Notes: a model not told the origin generated them from the letters alone. Shown: positions 1-9,485, counted from the first letter of the stretch. The stretch: 64,000 bases of DNA from DASXTC01 sp036505635 (GCA_036505635.1 DASXTC010000038.1:62001-126000); one strand, 5' to 3'. Numbers and translations: made by a program.

Positions 1-305
1 AGCCCGCGCAGGAGAGCGCGCAGCGACAGGGAGGCCTCCGCGCGGGGCGCCTCGATGCGGGGCCCCTCCGTTCTCAGACCGCGGAGCACGACGCCCGGCG
101 GCAGGTACTGGAGGCTCACGCTCTCGATGACGACGGGCCTGCCCAGAGCCCGTGAGAGCGCCTGCGTCAGCTTCTCCCTCGAGAGCGACTCGGGATGGCC
201 GGTCCACACATAGATGAACAGCGCGAGGGCCGCGGCGGCCGGCACCCCCAGCAGGGTGTACAGGACCCGGCGAGTCCAACGCTTCAACCGCGCGCGGTCA
301 GCCAT
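1..305 (-). CDS. AsmA-like protein, N-terminal fragment (runs off window)
   Basis: The gene starts at the ATG at 305 and runs leftward off the window, so only about 101 residues are visible. They show a basic N-terminus (MADRARLKRWTRR), one membrane segment (about residues 14-32), then a stretch containing LGRPVVIESVSLQYLPPG. The pattern of TM anchor, then LxRALGRPVxI and a beta-rich domain is typical of AsmA/DUF748-type envelope proteins, which are thought to act in outer-membrane lipid traffic. It is divergent from the M16 operon, with about 77 bp between the starts. The family call rests on the N-terminus only. Confidence 0.5.
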   Translation of the reverse strand, partial: MADRARLKRWTRRVLYTLLGVPAAAALALFIYVWTGHPESLSREKLTQALSRALGRPVVIESVSLQYLPPGVVLRGLRTEGPRIEAPRAEASLSLRALLRG

Positions 306-382
306 GTTCACAGTCTAATCGCTCCAAACGAGGCGTGGTATCATCCCCACCCTTTGAAACACGAACGCAGGGAGAGTCCTCC

Positions 383-1657
383 ATGCCGTCCGCCGCCGCC
401 GGTCTGAGCCTCGATGTCGAACGTCGCGTCCTGGCAAATGGATTGACGGTCCTCGTCATGGAGAACCACGCCGCGCCGACCTTCTGCTACATGACCTGCT
501 TCAGGGTCGGCTCGCGCAACGAGAGACCCGGGATCACGGGGATCTCACATCTCTTCGAGCACATGATGTTCAACGGGTCGAGCCGGTACGCTCCGAAGGT
601 CTTCGACCGCCTGATCGAGTCGAGCGGCGGCTACAGCAACGGCAGCACCTGGTACGACACCACCAATTACTACGAGGAGGTCTCCAGCGACAGCCTCGAG
701 AAGATCCTCGACCTGGAGTCGGACCGCATGCGGTCGCTCCTGCTCACCCCGGAGAACCTGGAGCAGGAGCGCAGCATCGTCAAGGAGGAGCGGCGACTGA
801 GGACCGACAACTCAACCGAAGGGACGATGTTCGAGCTGCTGATGGCCAACGCTTTCATCGCCTCGCCCTACCGGTGGCCGGTGGTTGGATGGGAGCCCGA
901 CCTCAACAACATCTCGCTGGAGGATTGCCGCGACTACTTCCGTACTTACTACGCGCCCAACAACGCCATCGTCGCCATCGTCGGCGACGTCGAAACCGAC
1001 GCGACCTTCGCGCTCATGGAGAAGCACTTCGGCGACATTCCGGCCCAGCCGCCGCCGCGCGCCGTCATCGACGCGGAGCCGCCCCAGAGAGGGGAGAAGC
1101 GGGTGGTTCACCGCATGGCGGCGGAGCTGCCGGCCGTCATGTTCGGGTTCAAGGCGGCCTCCTTCAGCCACGAGGACTTCCCCGCGCTCGACGTCGTGCG
1201 GTGCATCCTGACCGAGGGGGACTCCTCGCGCCTGTATCGCACCCTCATCTACGGCAGCCGGATCGCCGCGGAGGCGAACGCCTTCTTCCGGCCGGCCCTC
1301 GATCCGACGCTCTTCATCGTCTACGCGCAGGCGAAGGAAGGGGTGGAGGTGGGAGCCGTGGAACGGTCCGCCCACGAGGTGCTCGAGAGGATGGCCGCAG
1401 GTCAGCTGACCGACATCGACGTGGCGAAGGCCAGGAACCAGATCCGGGCCGAGACGATCCGGGACCTGAAGGACAACTCGGGCCGGGCCGAGCTGATCGC
1501 CTCCTACGAGCGGATGACCGGAGACTGGCGGTCCTTTTTCTCGATGATGGAGAAGATCGACGCCGTCACTCCCCCCGACGCCGTGCGCGCCTGCGCCCGC
1601 TGCTTCGAACCCGACCGGCGCACGGTAGTGACGTTGATCCCGGAGCCGACCCCGTGA
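383..1657 (+). CDS. M16 family zinc peptidase, catalytic subunit
   Basis: A 424-residue insulinase/pitrilysin-family metalloprotease. The inverted zinc motif HxxEH is visible as HLFEH (H56, E59, H60), and the third ligand is likely the glutamate pair at 135-136. An ATG 48 nt upstream in frame lacks a ribosome site. The start at 383 has GGAGAG about 7 nt upstream and gives a protein of normal M16B half-length. No clear signal peptide is seen. It overlaps the next M16 gene by 4 nt (GTGA), so the two are translationally coupled. Bacterial M16B enzymes commonly work as an active/inactive heterodimer that degrades short peptides, and this pair fits that model. Confidence 0.93.
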   Translation: MPSAAAGLSLDVERRVLANGLTVLVMENHAAPTFCYMTCFRVGSRNERPGITGISHLFEHMMFNGSSRYAPKVFDRLIESSGGYSNGSTWYDTTNYYEEVSSDSLEKILDLESDRMRSLLLTPENLEQERSIVKEERRLRTDNSTEGTMFELLMANAFIASPYRWPVVGWEPDLNNISLEDCRDYFRTYYAPNNAIVAIVGDVETDATFALMEKHFGDIPAQPPPRAVIDAEPPQRGEKRVVHRMAAELPAVMFGFKAASFSHEDFPALDVVRCILTEGDSSRLYRTLIYGSRIAAEANAFFRPALDPTLFIVYAQAKEGVEVGAVERSAHEVLERMAAGQLTDIDVAKARNQIRAETIRDLKDNSGRAELIASYERMTGDWRSFFSMMEKIDAVTPPDAVRACARCFEPDRRTVVTLIPEPTP

Positions 1658-2991
1658 AGGACGCCTCGGGCGGCTTCCGGCTTCCGCCAACCGCCAGCAC
1701 GACGCTCACAAACGGCCTTCGCGTCCACGCGATGGAGCACCGTGCGCTGCCCATGGTCGCCTTCGACCTGATCGTCTGCGCCGGCGCGGCTCATGATCCG
1801 CCGGGGCGCGAGGGGCTCGCCGACCTGACCGCCGATCTGCTGCGCAAGGGGACGGCCGCGCGCTCGGCGCACCAGATCGCGGACGCGGTGGATTTCGTGG
1901 GAGGGGCGCTGGAGGGCTCGTCCGATCAGGACGGCACGAGGCTCACGGGTGAATTCCTCTCGAAGGACCTCGACATGGCGCTCGACCTCCTTGCCGAGGT
2001 GGTGATGGCGCCGGCCTTCGCCGAGGAGGAGGTCGAGCGGCTCAAGGGGGAGACGATCGCCGAGCTTCAGGGGATGAGGGAGAACCCCGGGCTGCTTGCG
2101 AGCCGCCGGTTCGCCGACGTGCTGTTCGCCGGCCATCCGTACGGGCACCCGAACCCGGGATGGGAGAGCACGGTGGCGGCCATCACGCGCGACGACGTGA
2201 AGCGCTTCTACGAGGCGCGCTACAGGCCGGAGGACATCATCCTCGTGGCCGCCGGTGACCTGGATTCCGCGGAGTTCCTGGCCGGAGCCGAGGCGAGGTT
2301 CGGCGGGTGGGCTCCGGCCGGGTCCGGGGGCGCCGTCGCGTCGCGGGAGCTTCCGGAGCCCCGGCGGTCCGCGGGACGGTCCATCTACCTCATCGACAAG
2401 CCTGACTCAACGCAGAGCCAGATTCGGATGGGGGGGCTGGGGCCGCAGCGCACCGATCCGGACTACACGAGGATCAGCGTCGCCAACACGATCATGGGGG
2501 GCGGGTTCACATCGAGGCTGGTGGAGGAGATACGCGTCAACAGGGGCCTGTCGTACGGGGTCAGCAGCCGGTTCTACCCGCTGGTGCACAGCGGCGCATT
2601 CCTTATCAGCACCTTCACGAAGAACGCCACGACCCGCGAAACGATCGAGGTGGCGCTGGGCGTGATGGCCCGGTTCCGCGACGAGGGTCCCACACCCGAG
2701 GAGCTGGACAAGGCGCGCCGATACCTCAAGGGGACCTTCGCCATCGGACACCAGTCACCCGGCTCGATGGCCGATGCGATGGCCGACATCGCGTTCTACG
2801 GTCTGCCCCGAGACTACTACGACACCTATCTCGAGAGGCTCGAGGACGTCACCCAGGCGGACGTCCGGCGTGTCTCGGCGCGGTTTCCCCACGATGACAT
2901 GGTGATCCTCGTGCTCGGCCAGGCCACCGAGGTCGGAAACGAGCTGGAGACGCTTGGACCGGTGACGGCGCTGCCGCTGGTCGAGCGCTGA
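1654..2991 (+). CDS. M16 family peptidase homologue, probably non-catalytic partner
   Basis: A 445-residue M16 protein starting at a GTG that overlaps the stop of the upstream M16 gene. The fold is recognisable from TLTNGLRVHAMEH near the N-terminus, GHPYGHPNPG in the middle, and NRGLSYGVSS plus the C-terminal M16_C region. Where the HxxEH zinc motif should be, the sequence reads REGLADLTADLL, so the histidines and catalytic glutamate are absent. It therefore probably supplies the second half of the substrate chamber for the catalytic subunit. It is convergent with the TonB_C gene, 22 bp away. Confidence 0.9.
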   Translation: MKDASGGFRLPPTASTTLTNGLRVHAMEHRALPMVAFDLIVCAGAAHDPPGREGLADLTADLLRKGTAARSAHQIADAVDFVGGALEGSSDQDGTRLTGEFLSKDLDMALDLLAEVVMAPAFAEEEVERLKGETIAELQGMRENPGLLASRRFADVLFAGHPYGHPNPGWESTVAAITRDDVKRFYEARYRPEDIILVAAGDLDSAEFLAGAEARFGGWAPAGSGGAVASRELPEPRRSAGRSIYLIDKPDSTQSQIRMGGLGPQRTDPDYTRISVANTIMGGGFTSRLVEEIRVNRGLSYGVSSRFYPLVHSGAFLISTFTKNATTRETIEVALGVMARFRDEGPTPEELDKARRYLKGTFAIGHQSPGSMADAMADIAFYGLPRDYYDTYLERLEDVTQADVRRVSARFPHDDMVILVLGQATEVGNELETLGPVTALPLVER

Positions 2992-3013
2992 GGCGGCCCC
3001 GCGTTTTCAGCCC

Positions 3014-4666
3014 TCAGTTCATCCGGAAATCTACCTTCACGGTCAGGAAGACGGGGACGGGGGCCTCGTTGCGCAGGGCGGGTCTGTACCGCCACTGCGA
3101 GACCGCATGGATCGCCGCGGTGCTGAACGCCTCCTGGTTGCTCTCGATGATGCGCAATTGACGCGGAGCCCCCTTCCGATCCACAACCAGCGCGATCGTG
3201 ACGGTGCCGCTCCTCCTGATCAGGCGCAGCCTCTCAGGGTAGACCGGCGCGACGAAGCGGATGCGCACCGGGGGCGTGATCGTGCCGCCGTCGTCGTCCA
3301 GGTGCGCCGGGGAATCAGCGATTTCAGGTTCATCCATCAGCGAGACAAGGTCGCTGTCCAGTATCAGCAGGAACGTCGCCTCTCTGGCCTGATCCGAGAA
3401 GTCGCCTTCCGTGTCGATGGATGCCTTGAAGATGAGGCTCGCCGCCAGCTTGCAGGCCAGCGCAACGGTGGAATCCTCCAGGGTCACCTCCACCGGCCGG
3501 CCCGGGTCGTCGAAGCGCACCCTGGCCCGCACGACGCCGGGGATATCCTCGGGAACGCAGCCGGCGGCCTCCAGGACATCGGATGCGAATCCCTTGGGGA
3601 GCCCGGAGGGGTAGCGGGCGCTCCCTGCGGCTGACCTCGGCTGTGCGAACGACTCCGTGGGCTTTGCCGCCGGGAAGAGTCTCAGACGCCGGCCCAGGGC
3701 CTCGCGTTCAGAGGGCGTCAGGTTGGCATTGAGCCATCGGGCGCCGGCGATCCTGTCGATGCGTCCGGGGCGGGACCATCCCAGCGCCGCCAGCAGGGAC
3801 GGGCTCTCCACGGGGGGCCGGCCCAGCAGGCGCGTGAGGAGCACCGGACCGATCGATTCGTAGAGGTCGGAACCCGCATCGACGGTCCCATCCATCGAGG
3901 CTGTCTCCACCGCGGCCAGGAGATCTCCGCGCATCGACGGCACCCGGGCCGCGAACGACTCCAGCAGGAGCCAGGCGGTGCCGCTCCTGAATCTCGACGA
4001 GGGATGGCCGATCGCCAGGACGAGCGCGCTCACGGGAGGCAGGTGATCGACCTCGGCCCCCACCCGCAGGATCGCCACCCAGTCGTCGGGCTCGCCGGCC
4101 GCGAGGGCCGCGGCGGCGGCCGCGTCGATGGCCTCCGGGCGGGATCTGCAGGCAAGGCGGAAGATCGAGACACGTTCCTCGCCGGTGAAGCCCGCATGGT
4201 CAAGACCGGAGAAGTAGAGCGGGATCGCCGCGGTGCCGCGCGACCTTGCGAGAATCTCGCCGGCGATCGGGCCCATCTTCCCACCGAGCCGATTCGCTGC
4301 TTCGATGAGGAGGAGGTCCTCCTCCGGGGCGCCGAGACTCACGAGCGCCCGCATCTGCTCCCGGGCCGCGTTCGGGTTCGTTTCGGTCTGAAGCGTTTTC
4401 CTGAGGTCGGGCAGGAGCCCAGAGGCGCCGATCACGTTGGCCACTCGCGCAGCCGCGCCGCGGATCTCGGGCGAGGAGTGCTGCAGGGCTCCGGCAAGCG
4501 CCACCGCCGTGGTTCGTTCGTCCGGTTGCTGAATCAGCAGGCCGAGCGATCCGGGCGTGACCTCGCCGCCCGCGAGGAGCGCGATGAGGGCCAGCAACAA
4601 CAGGACGGCAGGGGATGGCGACACCGGACGCTCTCCATGAAGCCGATCGGTGATTCTCAATATCAT
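3014..4666 (-). CDS. Secreted repeat protein with C-terminal TonB domain
   Basis: A 550-residue protein with an N-terminal hydrophobic stretch (about residues 20-36, PAVLLLLALIALLAGG), a long alpha-helical middle that looks like degenerate HEAT-type repeats (PEIRGAAARVANVIG and similar), and a C-terminal TonB_C-like domain of about 80 residues with PVYPERLR and the terminal beta strand. No proline-rich TonB spacer is present, so this is more likely a periplasmic or outer-membrane binding protein than an energy-coupling TonB. The start is uncertain: the ATG at 4666 gives a charged n-region, while the GTG at 4624 has a better ribosome site (GGAGAG) but starts directly at the hydrophobic core. 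Confidence 0.75.
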   Translation of the reverse strand: MILRITDRLHGERPVSPSPAVLLLLALIALLAGGEVTPGSLGLLIQQPDERTTAVALAGALQHSSPEIRGAAARVANVIGASGLLPDLRKTLQTETNPNAAREQMRALVSLGAPEEDLLLIEAANRLGGKMGPIAGEILARSRGTAAIPLYFSGLDHAGFTGEERVSIFRLACRSRPEAIDAAAAAALAAGEPDDWVAILRVGAEVDHLPPVSALVLAIGHPSSRFRSGTAWLLLESFAARVPSMRGDLLAAVETASMDGTVDAGSDLYESIGPVLLTRLLGRPPVESPSLLAALGWSRPGRIDRIAGARWLNANLTPSEREALGRRLRLFPAAKPTESFAQPRSAAGSARYPSGLPKGFASDVLEAAGCVPEDIPGVVRARVRFDDPGRPVEVTLEDSTVALACKLAASLIFKASIDTEGDFSDQAREATFLLILDSDLVSLMDEPEIADSPAHLDDDGGTITPPVRIRFVAPVYPERLRLIRRSGTVTIALVVDRKGAPRQLRIIESNQEAFSTAAIHAVSQWRYRPALRNEAPVPVFLTVKVDFRMN

Positions 4667-4701
4667 CGGCCCCGGAGGGGCGGTTCTTGAGTGCCGGTAC
4701 C

Positions 4702-7224
4702 TCAGGGGCTGGATGGGGAGGGGGAGTTCCGGTGTCGATCGTGGGGGACGGTGACGAGCGCCGAGGTCGCCGCCTGGTTTCCGGATCGGTCCGCCGCGGT
4801 GTAGGTAATCGTGTAGACGCGGCTGGTCTCGGGGCCGGCGCGTTCGGCTCGCAGCTCGAAGTCCAGGTCGAACGAGCCGATACCCGCGCCGCGGATGTCG
4901 GGGCCGCCGCGCCGCCCCTGCGGGACCGGCGACTCGGACGCGTCGCTGCTGGCGATCGACTCGAGCACCACCTCGACGTCGCCGCACAGGTCCTGAGCGG
5001 CCACACTCGCCGAGACGCGCACCATCCGGCCGTTGGGTGGCCAGAGGGTCTCCGGTCTCACGGTCAGGGCCATTTCCGGCGGAGTGGTGTCCACGACCGA
5101 GGTGTCGACCTGATCCGTGTCGGCATCCCCACCGCTGTCGATCACCTCCAGCGTGATCGCGTGCGAGCCCAGCGGCAGCGTCACGTCGAGGCGCTCGCCG
5201 GTCCCGAGCAGCCGCTCCGCCGGCTGCCCGAAGTCCTCCATCCAGCGGTATTCCACGATGTCGGTGGCGGCGCCCGGAGCCGAGTCCTCGTCGGTGGAGG
5301 CCGAGCCGTCCAGAGTCACCATCGCGCCCGATGGGGAGACGCACTCCACGCGCGGCGCCACGGCCGCCACCGCGCGCGGCGGATGTGCGGTCTTCTTCAG
5401 TATCGTGAAGTGGTCGAGGACCCGGGAGCGTCCATCGAGAAACAGGGCGTCGAGGCGCCGGCCGTCGATGTCGAGCACCAGCGAGCCGAGCGAGTTGAGC
5501 GAGAGGTACATGGCCGGATGGTTGAGTCGGCCCCCCCCGATCGACCCCGACGAGCCCGCCACGACGTAGACCGCCCCCTCGTGCGGCGAGGCGGCCGCCG
5601 GCGGCTTGCGGTAGGCGCCCGTCCCCTCGTCCCGTCCGTCGCCCGAATCCTTCACCATGCCGCTCGTCAGGGTGTTCGAATACCCATAGTGGCGGTCCAG
5701 CAGGAAAGACCTTTCGTACGAATGGCTGTGGCCGGCCAGCACGAGATCCACGCCCCCCTGCTCGAGGATCGGCAGCGCGTTCTCCCTCATCTGGATCAGC
5801 TCGATGTCGAAGTCCGAGTCGTGCGAGCCGCGGCTGTAGGGAGGATGGTGCCAGAAGGCGATGATCCACTTCCGGTTCGTCGAGACGAGGTCCTCGCGAA
5901 GCCAGGTCAGCATTGCGCCGCCGGACGAACGATCGGTCTCGTACGACTCGAGGCAGATGAAGTGGATGTCTCCATAGTCGAAGGAGTAGTAGGCCTCGGT
6001 GCCGGAGGCCAGCCCGCCCGCCTCTCCCGCGGTCGGCAGCGTGAAGATGTCGTAGTACGGGCCCGACTGGGTGGAGGAGTCCGCGGTGTGGCCGTCGTGG
6101 TTGCCCAACGTCGGCCACAGGACGGTGTTTTGGAGCAGACCGGGATACATGTCGAAGACAGCCGCCTGGAACTCCGCGTCGGTCCCGTCCTGGTAGGCGT
6201 TGTCCCCGAGCATCAGCCACAGGTTGGCCCGTGGGCCTCCGGCCGCGAAGGCCTCGTACGCATCGCGGACCGACCGCGCACCGGCGTCGGCGGTGCCCGA
6301 GTCGCCGATCACCCAGACGCGCGTGGGTCTGGACGCGCCCGGCGCGGGCGAGGTCGCAAAGTAGTGATCGGCGTCCGCGCCGGCGAGCAGGTCCGACGTC
6401 GTTCCGACAGCGTAATAGTAGCGGGTGTCGGGAGAGAGCCCTGCCAGCTTCACCACGTGATCGGTGGTGAGCGATGCATCCTCGACGACCGAGGTCAGGA
6501 GCCCCGGCTCGGGACCGAACATCACGCGGCTGTCGGCCGGCCGATCCGTCCTCCACCGGATCACGACGCTGTCGGGAGCGCCGCTCTGCAGATAGGGCCC
6601 TCGTTTGATCGCCACGGGCCGGTTGATCGAGAGGCGGGGCACGAGGACCAGGTCGCTCGAGGTGGCGGTCTGGTTCCAGACGCCGATCGCCAGGACGTTC
6701 TCGCCGGCTCTCAGCGCCGGGATGCCGGCGCTCGAGATGTCCACCAGCGGCTCGTAGCCGGGAACCTGCCCATTGGTCGACTCGTGCGACGCGGGGCGCG
6801 AGTTCCAGGCCGGGTTGCCGGAGGGCATCTGGGGGGAGAGGTGGACCGGCACGCCGTTGATCCAGGCCGCGTAACCGTCGTCGTAGTCGGCGCCCAGGTA
6901 CAGGTTGGTGACCGCGGCGGGGTTGGCTATCGTGAAGGTGGCGCGCGTGTACACGGAGGACGAGCCGCCCGGCACCGTCGTGCGGATCAGGTTCTGCGCG
7001 CCGGTGGCCAGCTCATACCCGACTCCGTAGACGCCCGACGGCCACGCCGAGGCGTTGAAGCCCTGGGCCGTCCACGACAGCCCGATCCCCGGGTCCGACA
7101 GGTTCGACAGGTATCTCATCGTCGTGCCCGATTCCACCAGCACCGTCTCCGCGGCGAGGGCGGGGGCGGGGGCCGCCAGCAGGAATGCGCAGAGGATCGG
7201 GCTCGTCAGGAGTGGACGCCCCAT
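4702..7224 (-). CDS. Secreted purple-acid-phosphatase-like metallophosphoesterase
   Basis: An 840-residue exported protein. A signal peptide ends near AALAAE (about residue 25). It is followed by a beta-rich domain (about 30-185), a fibronectin/PAP-N-like domain (about 190-280, RGPYLQSG) and a calcineurin-like phosphoesterase domain. All metal-binding motifs are visible: GDSG (about 305), GDNAYQDGTD (about 340), GNHDGH (about 373), HHPPYS (about 458) and GHSHSYERS (about 495). The C-terminal 230 residues are Ig-like repeats. The ATG at 7224 has GGAGG 8 nt upstream and overlaps the stop of the TPR gene by 1 nt, so the two form an operon. It probably releases phosphate from organic phosphoesters outside the cytoplasm; the substrate is not predictable. 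Confidence 0.88.
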   Translation of the reverse strand: MGRPLLTSPILCAFLLAAPAPALAAETVLVESGTTMRYLSNLSDPGIGLSWTAQGFNASAWPSGVYGVGYELATGAQNLIRTTVPGGSSSVYTRATFTIANPAAVTNLYLGADYDDGYAAWINGVPVHLSPQMPSGNPAWNSRPASHESTNGQVPGYEPLVDISSAGIPALRAGENVLAIGVWNQTATSSDLVLVPRLSINRPVAIKRGPYLQSGAPDSVVIRWRTDRPADSRVMFGPEPGLLTSVVEDASLTTDHVVKLAGLSPDTRYYYAVGTTSDLLAGADADHYFATSPAPGASRPTRVWVIGDSGTADAGARSVRDAYEAFAAGGPRANLWLMLGDNAYQDGTDAEFQAAVFDMYPGLLQNTVLWPTLGNHDGHTADSSTQSGPYYDIFTLPTAGEAGGLASGTEAYYSFDYGDIHFICLESYETDRSSGGAMLTWLREDLVSTNRKWIIAFWHHPPYSRGSHDSDFDIELIQMRENALPILEQGGVDLVLAGHSHSYERSFLLDRHYGYSNTLTSGMVKDSGDGRDEGTGAYRKPPAAASPHEGAVYVVAGSSGSIGGGRLNHPAMYLSLNSLGSLVLDIDGRRLDALFLDGRSRVLDHFTILKKTAHPPRAVAAVAPRVECVSPSGAMVTLDGSASTDEDSAPGAATDIVEYRWMEDFGQPAERLLGTGERLDVTLPLGSHAITLEVIDSGGDADTDQVDTSVVDTTPPEMALTVRPETLWPPNGRMVRVSASVAAQDLCGDVEVVLESIASSDASESPVPQGRRGGPDIRGAGIGSFDLDFELRAERAGPETSRVYTITYTAADRSGNQAATSALVTVPHDRHRNSPSPSSP

Positions 7225-7898
7225 CACCTTCCTCCGCTCCTGGCTCTCGCCTTCTGCGCCTCGACCTCGTCTCGATGAGCCTGCGCGGCACGGTCCCGCC
7301 CGGCCCGCGCCTCGAGGTCGATGAGGGGCAGGAGAAGAGAGACGGGGCGTCCGAGCCTCTCGGCCCCCTCCTCCAACCCCCGGATCGCGGCGTCAAGGAA
7401 GGGTGGACCGGCGGCGGCCTGGGCCCTGGCGCGTTCGAGGTAGTAATCGGGCAGGGGGGAGGCGGGGCCCGCCGCCGAGATGGCGCTCGTATAGTCGTCC
7501 GCCGCAGCCAGGTGTTTCCCCAGAGCGGCCCGAGCCCGGGCCCGCGCCGCCAGCGCGAAAGCGTTGCCAGGGTGGCGAGCTACGAACCGGTCCAGCGCCC
7601 GCGCCGCCCGCCGCGCCCTTCCCCGGTCCAGCCAGAGCTCCCCCAGGCAGAGATCGACCGCGTCGAGGGAGGGCTCCAACCCGCGCGCGACGCGGTAGTC
7701 GGCCAGGGCCCGGCGCCACTCGCTCCGCAGCCGGTGCAACTCTCCCCGGTGCAGCCACAGCGCCGCATCCTCGGGGTCGGCCTCGATGCGCAGGGTGAGG
7801 CTCGAGATCTGCCGGTCGAGGGCTTCGTGGGCCGTGGCGGGGGGAGCGGATACGAGACAGATCAACGAGCAGAGCAGTGCAGGAGCTGGATGCCTCAT
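7224..7898 (-). CDS. Exported TPR-repeat protein
   Basis: A 224-residue protein with a signal peptide (MRHPAPALLCSLICLVSAPPATA) followed by at least four tetratricopeptide-like helical pairs (ALWLHRGELHRLR, ALADYRVARGLEP, ALDRFVARHPGNAFALAARARA, AADDYTSAI). TPR proteins are protein-interaction scaffolds. The start at 7898 was chosen because it gives a clean signal peptide; an upstream in-frame extension looks non-coding. It is the first gene of a two-gene operon with the secreted metallophosphoesterase (TGATG overlap), so it may help that enzyme fold or find its partners. This is inference from position. Confidence 0.8.
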   Translation of the reverse strand: MRHPAPALLCSLICLVSAPPATAHEALDRQISSLTLRIEADPEDAALWLHRGELHRLRSEWRRALADYRVARGLEPSLDAVDLCLGELWLDRGRARRAARALDRFVARHPGNAFALAARARARAALGKHLAAADDYTSAISAAGPASPLPDYYLERARAQAAAGPPFLDAAIRGLEEGAERLGRPVSLLLPLIDLEARAGRDRAAQAHRDEVEAQKARARSGGR

Positions 7899-8066
7899 CA
7901 GGCGCCTCTGGGGTTCGAAGGCCGGCCCCCTCGAGGAAATGTACACCCTTCCGGGCGGACGGCAACGACGAACTGACTGCCGAAGATCGGGAACACCTTC
8001 GTGAGCCACGCGCCCCACGCGCCGCGGGAAGCCCCAAGCGCTCCCCGATCTGATACTCTATCGTAC

Positions 8067-8081
8067 TGAGATTCTGTCTCA
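8067..8081. promoter_or_regulatory. Candidate Fur-type operator palindrome upstream of iron operon
   Basis: The palindrome TGAGATTCTGTCTCA has perfect 5-bp outer arms (TGAGA/TCTCA). Read as a 7-1-7 element it matches the Fur consensus TGATAATnATTATCA at 10 of 14 positions. It lies 81 bp before the FTR1 start, in the divergent region between the TPR gene and the iron operon. Regulation by a Fur-family protein, or by the DtxR module encoded in the same operon, is inference. Confidence 0.35.
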
Positions 8082-8161
8082 ATATCAGACCGCGGGCCCG
8101 GCGGTACGTGGCGTCGTGGTCGCCCTGCTCCCCCGCGAGGAGAGCCCGGTCGGAGGCCTAC

Positions 8162-9478
8162 ATGTTCGAGTCGCTGATCATCACGCTGCGCGAAGGCATC
8201 GAGGCCGCCCTCGCCATCGGCATCATCATGGTCTACCTGCGCCGGCAGGGACGCACGCACCTCGTGCGCTTCGTGGCGGCAGGGCTGTGGTGCGCCGTGG
8301 CCGCGAGCCTCGTGGCGGCGCTCGGGATCCAACGTCTCGATCTGAGCGGGGAGCTGGCCGAAGGGGTGATCATGCTCGCCGCGGCGGCGCTGGTCGTCTC
8401 GATGCTCGTCTGGATGGCGCGCCACGCCAGGAAGCTCAAAGGGGAGATCGAGAGGAAGGTGGAGGCGGCCTCGGCGGGGGGAGACAGGCTCGCGGGCGCG
8501 GCCCTCTTCGGGCTCGCCTTCCTGCTGGTCTTCCGCGAAGGGGCCGAGACGGTCCTGCTGCTCGCGGCGGTCAGCTTCGAGTCCGACGCCCTGCTGTCGT
8601 TCCTCGGTGGGCTCGCGGGGCTCGGCATCGCGCTCCTCTTCTACGTCGCCTTCGTGAGGGGCTCCCTGCTGGTGGACCTGGGGCGCTTTTTCAAGGTCAC
8701 GGGCGCCGTCCTGGTGATCTTCGCGCTCCAGCTCGTGCTCGGGGGGATCCACGAGCTGGGCGAGGCGGGCGTCATTCCTCTCGGGCGGGCGGAGATGCGG
8801 ACGCTCGGGCCGATCGTGAAGGGCGAGACGCTCTTTCTCGCGGCGCTCCTGACGCTGCCCCTGATCGTCATGCTCATCCCGGGCACCTTGCCGAAGCGGA
8901 CCGAGGCGGCCGGTGCCGCGGCGGCCCCGGGCGCCGATCTGTCGGCGCCCGAACGGCGCCGGGCTCTGGCGATCCTGCTGGTCCGGAAGAGATGGAGGGC
9001 GATCGCCCTGGGGCTGGGGTTCATCGTGGCCGTCTCTCTGACCGCGGCCCACACCTACAGCCGCCTGCCGCGCGCGATCGATCCGCCGGTGATGGTCGAG
9101 CCGGTGGACGGCGAAGTCCGCGTTCCGGTGGCGGGGCTCGACGATGGGCACCTGCACCGCTTCGGCGTGCGCGTAGCCGGCACCGTGGTGCGCTTCTTCA
9201 TCATGCAGGCGGAGGCGGGCCGGCTCGCAACGGCCTTCGACGCGTGCGAGGTCTGCGGCGCCGACGGGTACGTGGAGGAAAAGGGGCGCCTCACATGCAT
9301 CACGTGCGCGGCCGACATCGTCAGGACGACCGTGGGGCGTGGCGGCGGCTGCAATCCCATCCCGCTGCCGTCGAGGCAGGAAGCCGGCGAGGTCCGGATC
9401 GAGCTGGCCGATCTGGAGAGACTCACGGCGGCCTTCAGGACGGCCGAGGCGGCGCGCTCCGCCCCTCCCGCGAGGTGA
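8162..9478 (+). CDS. FTR1 iron permease fused to DUF2318 domain
   Basis: A 438-residue membrane protein. The N-terminal part (1-285) is a seven-helix FTR1/OFeT permease carrying the two iron-translocation motifs REGIE (residues 10-14) and REGAE (125-129). The C-terminal part (about 300-430) is a DUF2318-type domain with two CxxC pairs (C362/C365 and C379/C382), thought to bind or reduce iron on the periplasmic side. In Campylobacter-type systems these are separate genes (FTR1 and the Cj1660-like protein), so this is a fusion. The ATG at 8162 has GGAGG 6 nt upstream. It heads an operon with two FtsX-like permeases and an ABC ATPase. No P19 (Tpd) protein gene is adjacent. Confidence 0.92.
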   Translation: MFESLIITLREGIEAALAIGIIMVYLRRQGRTHLVRFVAAGLWCAVAASLVAALGIQRLDLSGELAEGVIMLAAAALVVSMLVWMARHARKLKGEIERKVEAASAGGDRLAGAALFGLAFLLVFREGAETVLLLAAVSFESDALLSFLGGLAGLGIALLFYVAFVRGSLLVDLGRFFKVTGAVLVIFALQLVLGGIHELGEAGVIPLGRAEMRTLGPIVKGETLFLAALLTLPLIVMLIPGTLPKRTEAAGAAAAPGADLSAPERRRALAILLVRKRWRAIALGLGFIVAVSLTAAHTYSRLPRAIDPPVMVEPVDGEVRVPVAGLDDGHLHRFGVRVAGTVVRFFIMQAEAGRLATAFDACEVCGADGYVEEKGRLTCITCAADIVRTTVGRGGGCNPIPLPSRQEAGEVRIELADLERLTAAFRTAEAARSAPPAR

Positions 9479-9485
9479 GGCGGCG

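Noticed and set aside
874..1653. Upstream extension of the second M16 gene
   Set aside because: The reading frame stays open through the first M16 gene, but the sequence is a low-complexity Arg/Gly shadow; the GTG at 1654 is the true start.
4687..7278. Long + strand open frame (863 codons) opposite the metallophosphoesterase
   Set aside because: Arg/Val/Gly/His-rich composition typical of antisense in GC-rich DNA; the opposite strand encodes a full, motif-complete enzyme.
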